From an uncultured Eggerthella sp. (GTDB lineage Bacteria > Actinomycetota > Coriobacteriia > Coriobacteriales > Eggerthellaceae), in NCBI GenBank assembly GCA_900542065.1, contig UQLU01000011.1, positions 1 to 53,059 of the forward strand: a DNA stretch of 53,059 bases, given 5' to 3'. The notes beneath the pieces are model-generated. The model was not told the DNA's origin, searched no databases, and was given only the letters and a program-made list of their open reading frames with translations. Below, piece by piece: positions 52,584-53,059 of this stretch (its first letter is position 1; each line of letters opens with the position of its first letter). Both the position numbers and the translations under genes were made by a program.

Positions 52584-52955
52584 TTAGTTCTCCTTCCAGC
52601 CGTAGATCTGAGAAACGGAGATACCGCGGCGCTGAGCAACCTCATCAGGGCTCTGCATGCTCTTAAGACCTTCAGCGGTAGCCTTTACGATGTTAAGAAC
52701 ATTGTCGGTACCCAAGGACTTGCAGAATACGTCCTTTACACCAGCAAGTTCCATAACGGCACGAGCAGCGCCACCAGAGATAACACCAGTACCAGGAGCA
52801 GCAGGCTTAATCAGAACACGACCAGCGCCATATTCGCCGATGATGTCATGAGGAAGCGTGCCAGCTTCAGTCAGAGGTACCTTGAACATATTCTTCTTAG
52901 CGTCTTCAACGCCCTTCTTAATAGCGGTAGGAACTTCCTGGGACTTGCCCATACC
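52584..52955 (-). CDS. rpsE: 30S ribosomal protein S5, C-terminal part only
   Basis: From GMGKSQEVPTAIKKGVEDAK to the C-terminus (about 122 aa, including GAGRVLIKPAAPGTGVISGG) this is S5. The N-terminal double-stranded RNA-binding half is absent. Upstream in the same frame the sequence becomes a pyruvate:ferredoxin oxidoreductase fragment. S5 needs its N-terminus for decoding fidelity and assembly, so this is most likely an assembly join, not a real truncated S5. Confidence 0.9.
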   Translation of the reverse strand, partial: GMGKSQEVPTAIKKGVEDAKKNMFKVPLTEAGTLPHDIIGEYGAGRVLIKPAAPGTGVISGGAARAVMELAGVKDVFCKSLGTDNVLNIVKATAEGLKSMQSPDEVAQRRGISVSQIYGWKEN

Positions 52956-53059
52956 AGCTTTTGCGCCATGATTAATGCAGGGGGCGTAAGCGATGACGAG
53001 GGACGGGCCCTTGTGGGCCTCGGCCTCTTCAGCGGTCTCGTGCTGGCGGCGGAGGACGC
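52953..53059 (-). CDS. fragment of single-chain pyruvate:ferredoxin oxidoreductase (NifJ-type), foreign to the flanking rpsE
   Basis: Open through the window edge in the rpsE frame. Residues next to the edge are Glu/Ala/His-rich, then KGPSLVIAYAPCINHGAKAG. GPSLVIAYAPCINHG is the hallmark of the C-terminal part of large PFOR proteins. The DNA is much richer in G and C, with third-position G/C, than the rest of the window. Confidence 0.75.

Overview
The window reads as most or all of one chromosomal contig of an anaerobic actinomycete, most likely class Coriobacteriia (Eggerthellaceae-like), with moderate GC by eye. The placement is an inference: long lysine/alanine-rich SecE, an Ic-type aspartate aminotransferase, lactate-utilisation LutABC, four-subunit pyruvate:ferredoxin oxidoreductase, several class III CoA-transferases with MFS carriers, many LysR regulators, and no sugar-uptake genes. 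No 16S gene is present to confirm it.

Layout. 0.2-4 kb (minus): small membrane protein, beta-carbonic anhydrase, YgbA-like protein, FabK-like flavoenzyme, and a DUF4013-like membrane protein with a YQA-repeat tail. 4-5.4 kb (minus): rplJ-rplL behind an L10 leader. 5.6-8.6 kb (plus): lutABC, followed by an element bounded by 20-bp inverted repeats. 8.9-20.3 kb (minus): MFS drug exporter, large exported protein of unknown function, acnA, icd, a HEAT-like protein, a LysR gene, aroE, aroD. 20.7-25.1 kb (minus): tRNA-Tyr, tRNA-Thr, tRNA-Met, tuf, rpmG, tRNA-Trp, secE, nusG, rplK, rplA, read from a near-consensus promoter. 25.3-33 kb: putP, then a LysR gene broken at a G10 tract, divergent from a HadA/FldA-like CoA-transferase, an MFS carrier, a 69-aa membrane protein and an AMACR/CaiB-like enzyme. 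33.2-38.9 kb: aminotransferase, HD hydrolase, Sel1 protein, a Cro/CI-like divergent repressor pair with palindromic operators, HAD phosphatase, old-yellow-enzyme homologue. 39.1-43.4 kb (minus): ribD-ribE-ribBA-ribH under an FMN riboswitch. 43.4-46.5 kb (minus): porCDAB. 46.6-53.1 kb (minus): GT-C-like membrane protein, adk, GNAT, secY, rplO, rpmD and the 3' part of rpsE.

Together the metabolic genes describe a cell that oxidises lactate, moves electrons through ferredoxin, makes 2-oxoglutarate by the oxidative branch (acnA-icd), makes its own flavins, and activates imported organic acids as CoA esters.

The most interesting points are: (1) the G10 tract that breaks the LysR regulator and would restore a 301-aa protein on loss of one G, a candidate phase-variable switch over the CoA-transferase/MFS cluster; (2) a phage-style two-repressor switch without phage genes; (3) a 179-nt inverted-repeat element after lutC; (4) an in-frame join of rpsE to a GC-rich pyruvate:ferredoxin oxidoreductase fragment at the right edge, which looks like an assembly chimera; (5) a terminator and structured leader splitting rpmD from rplO.
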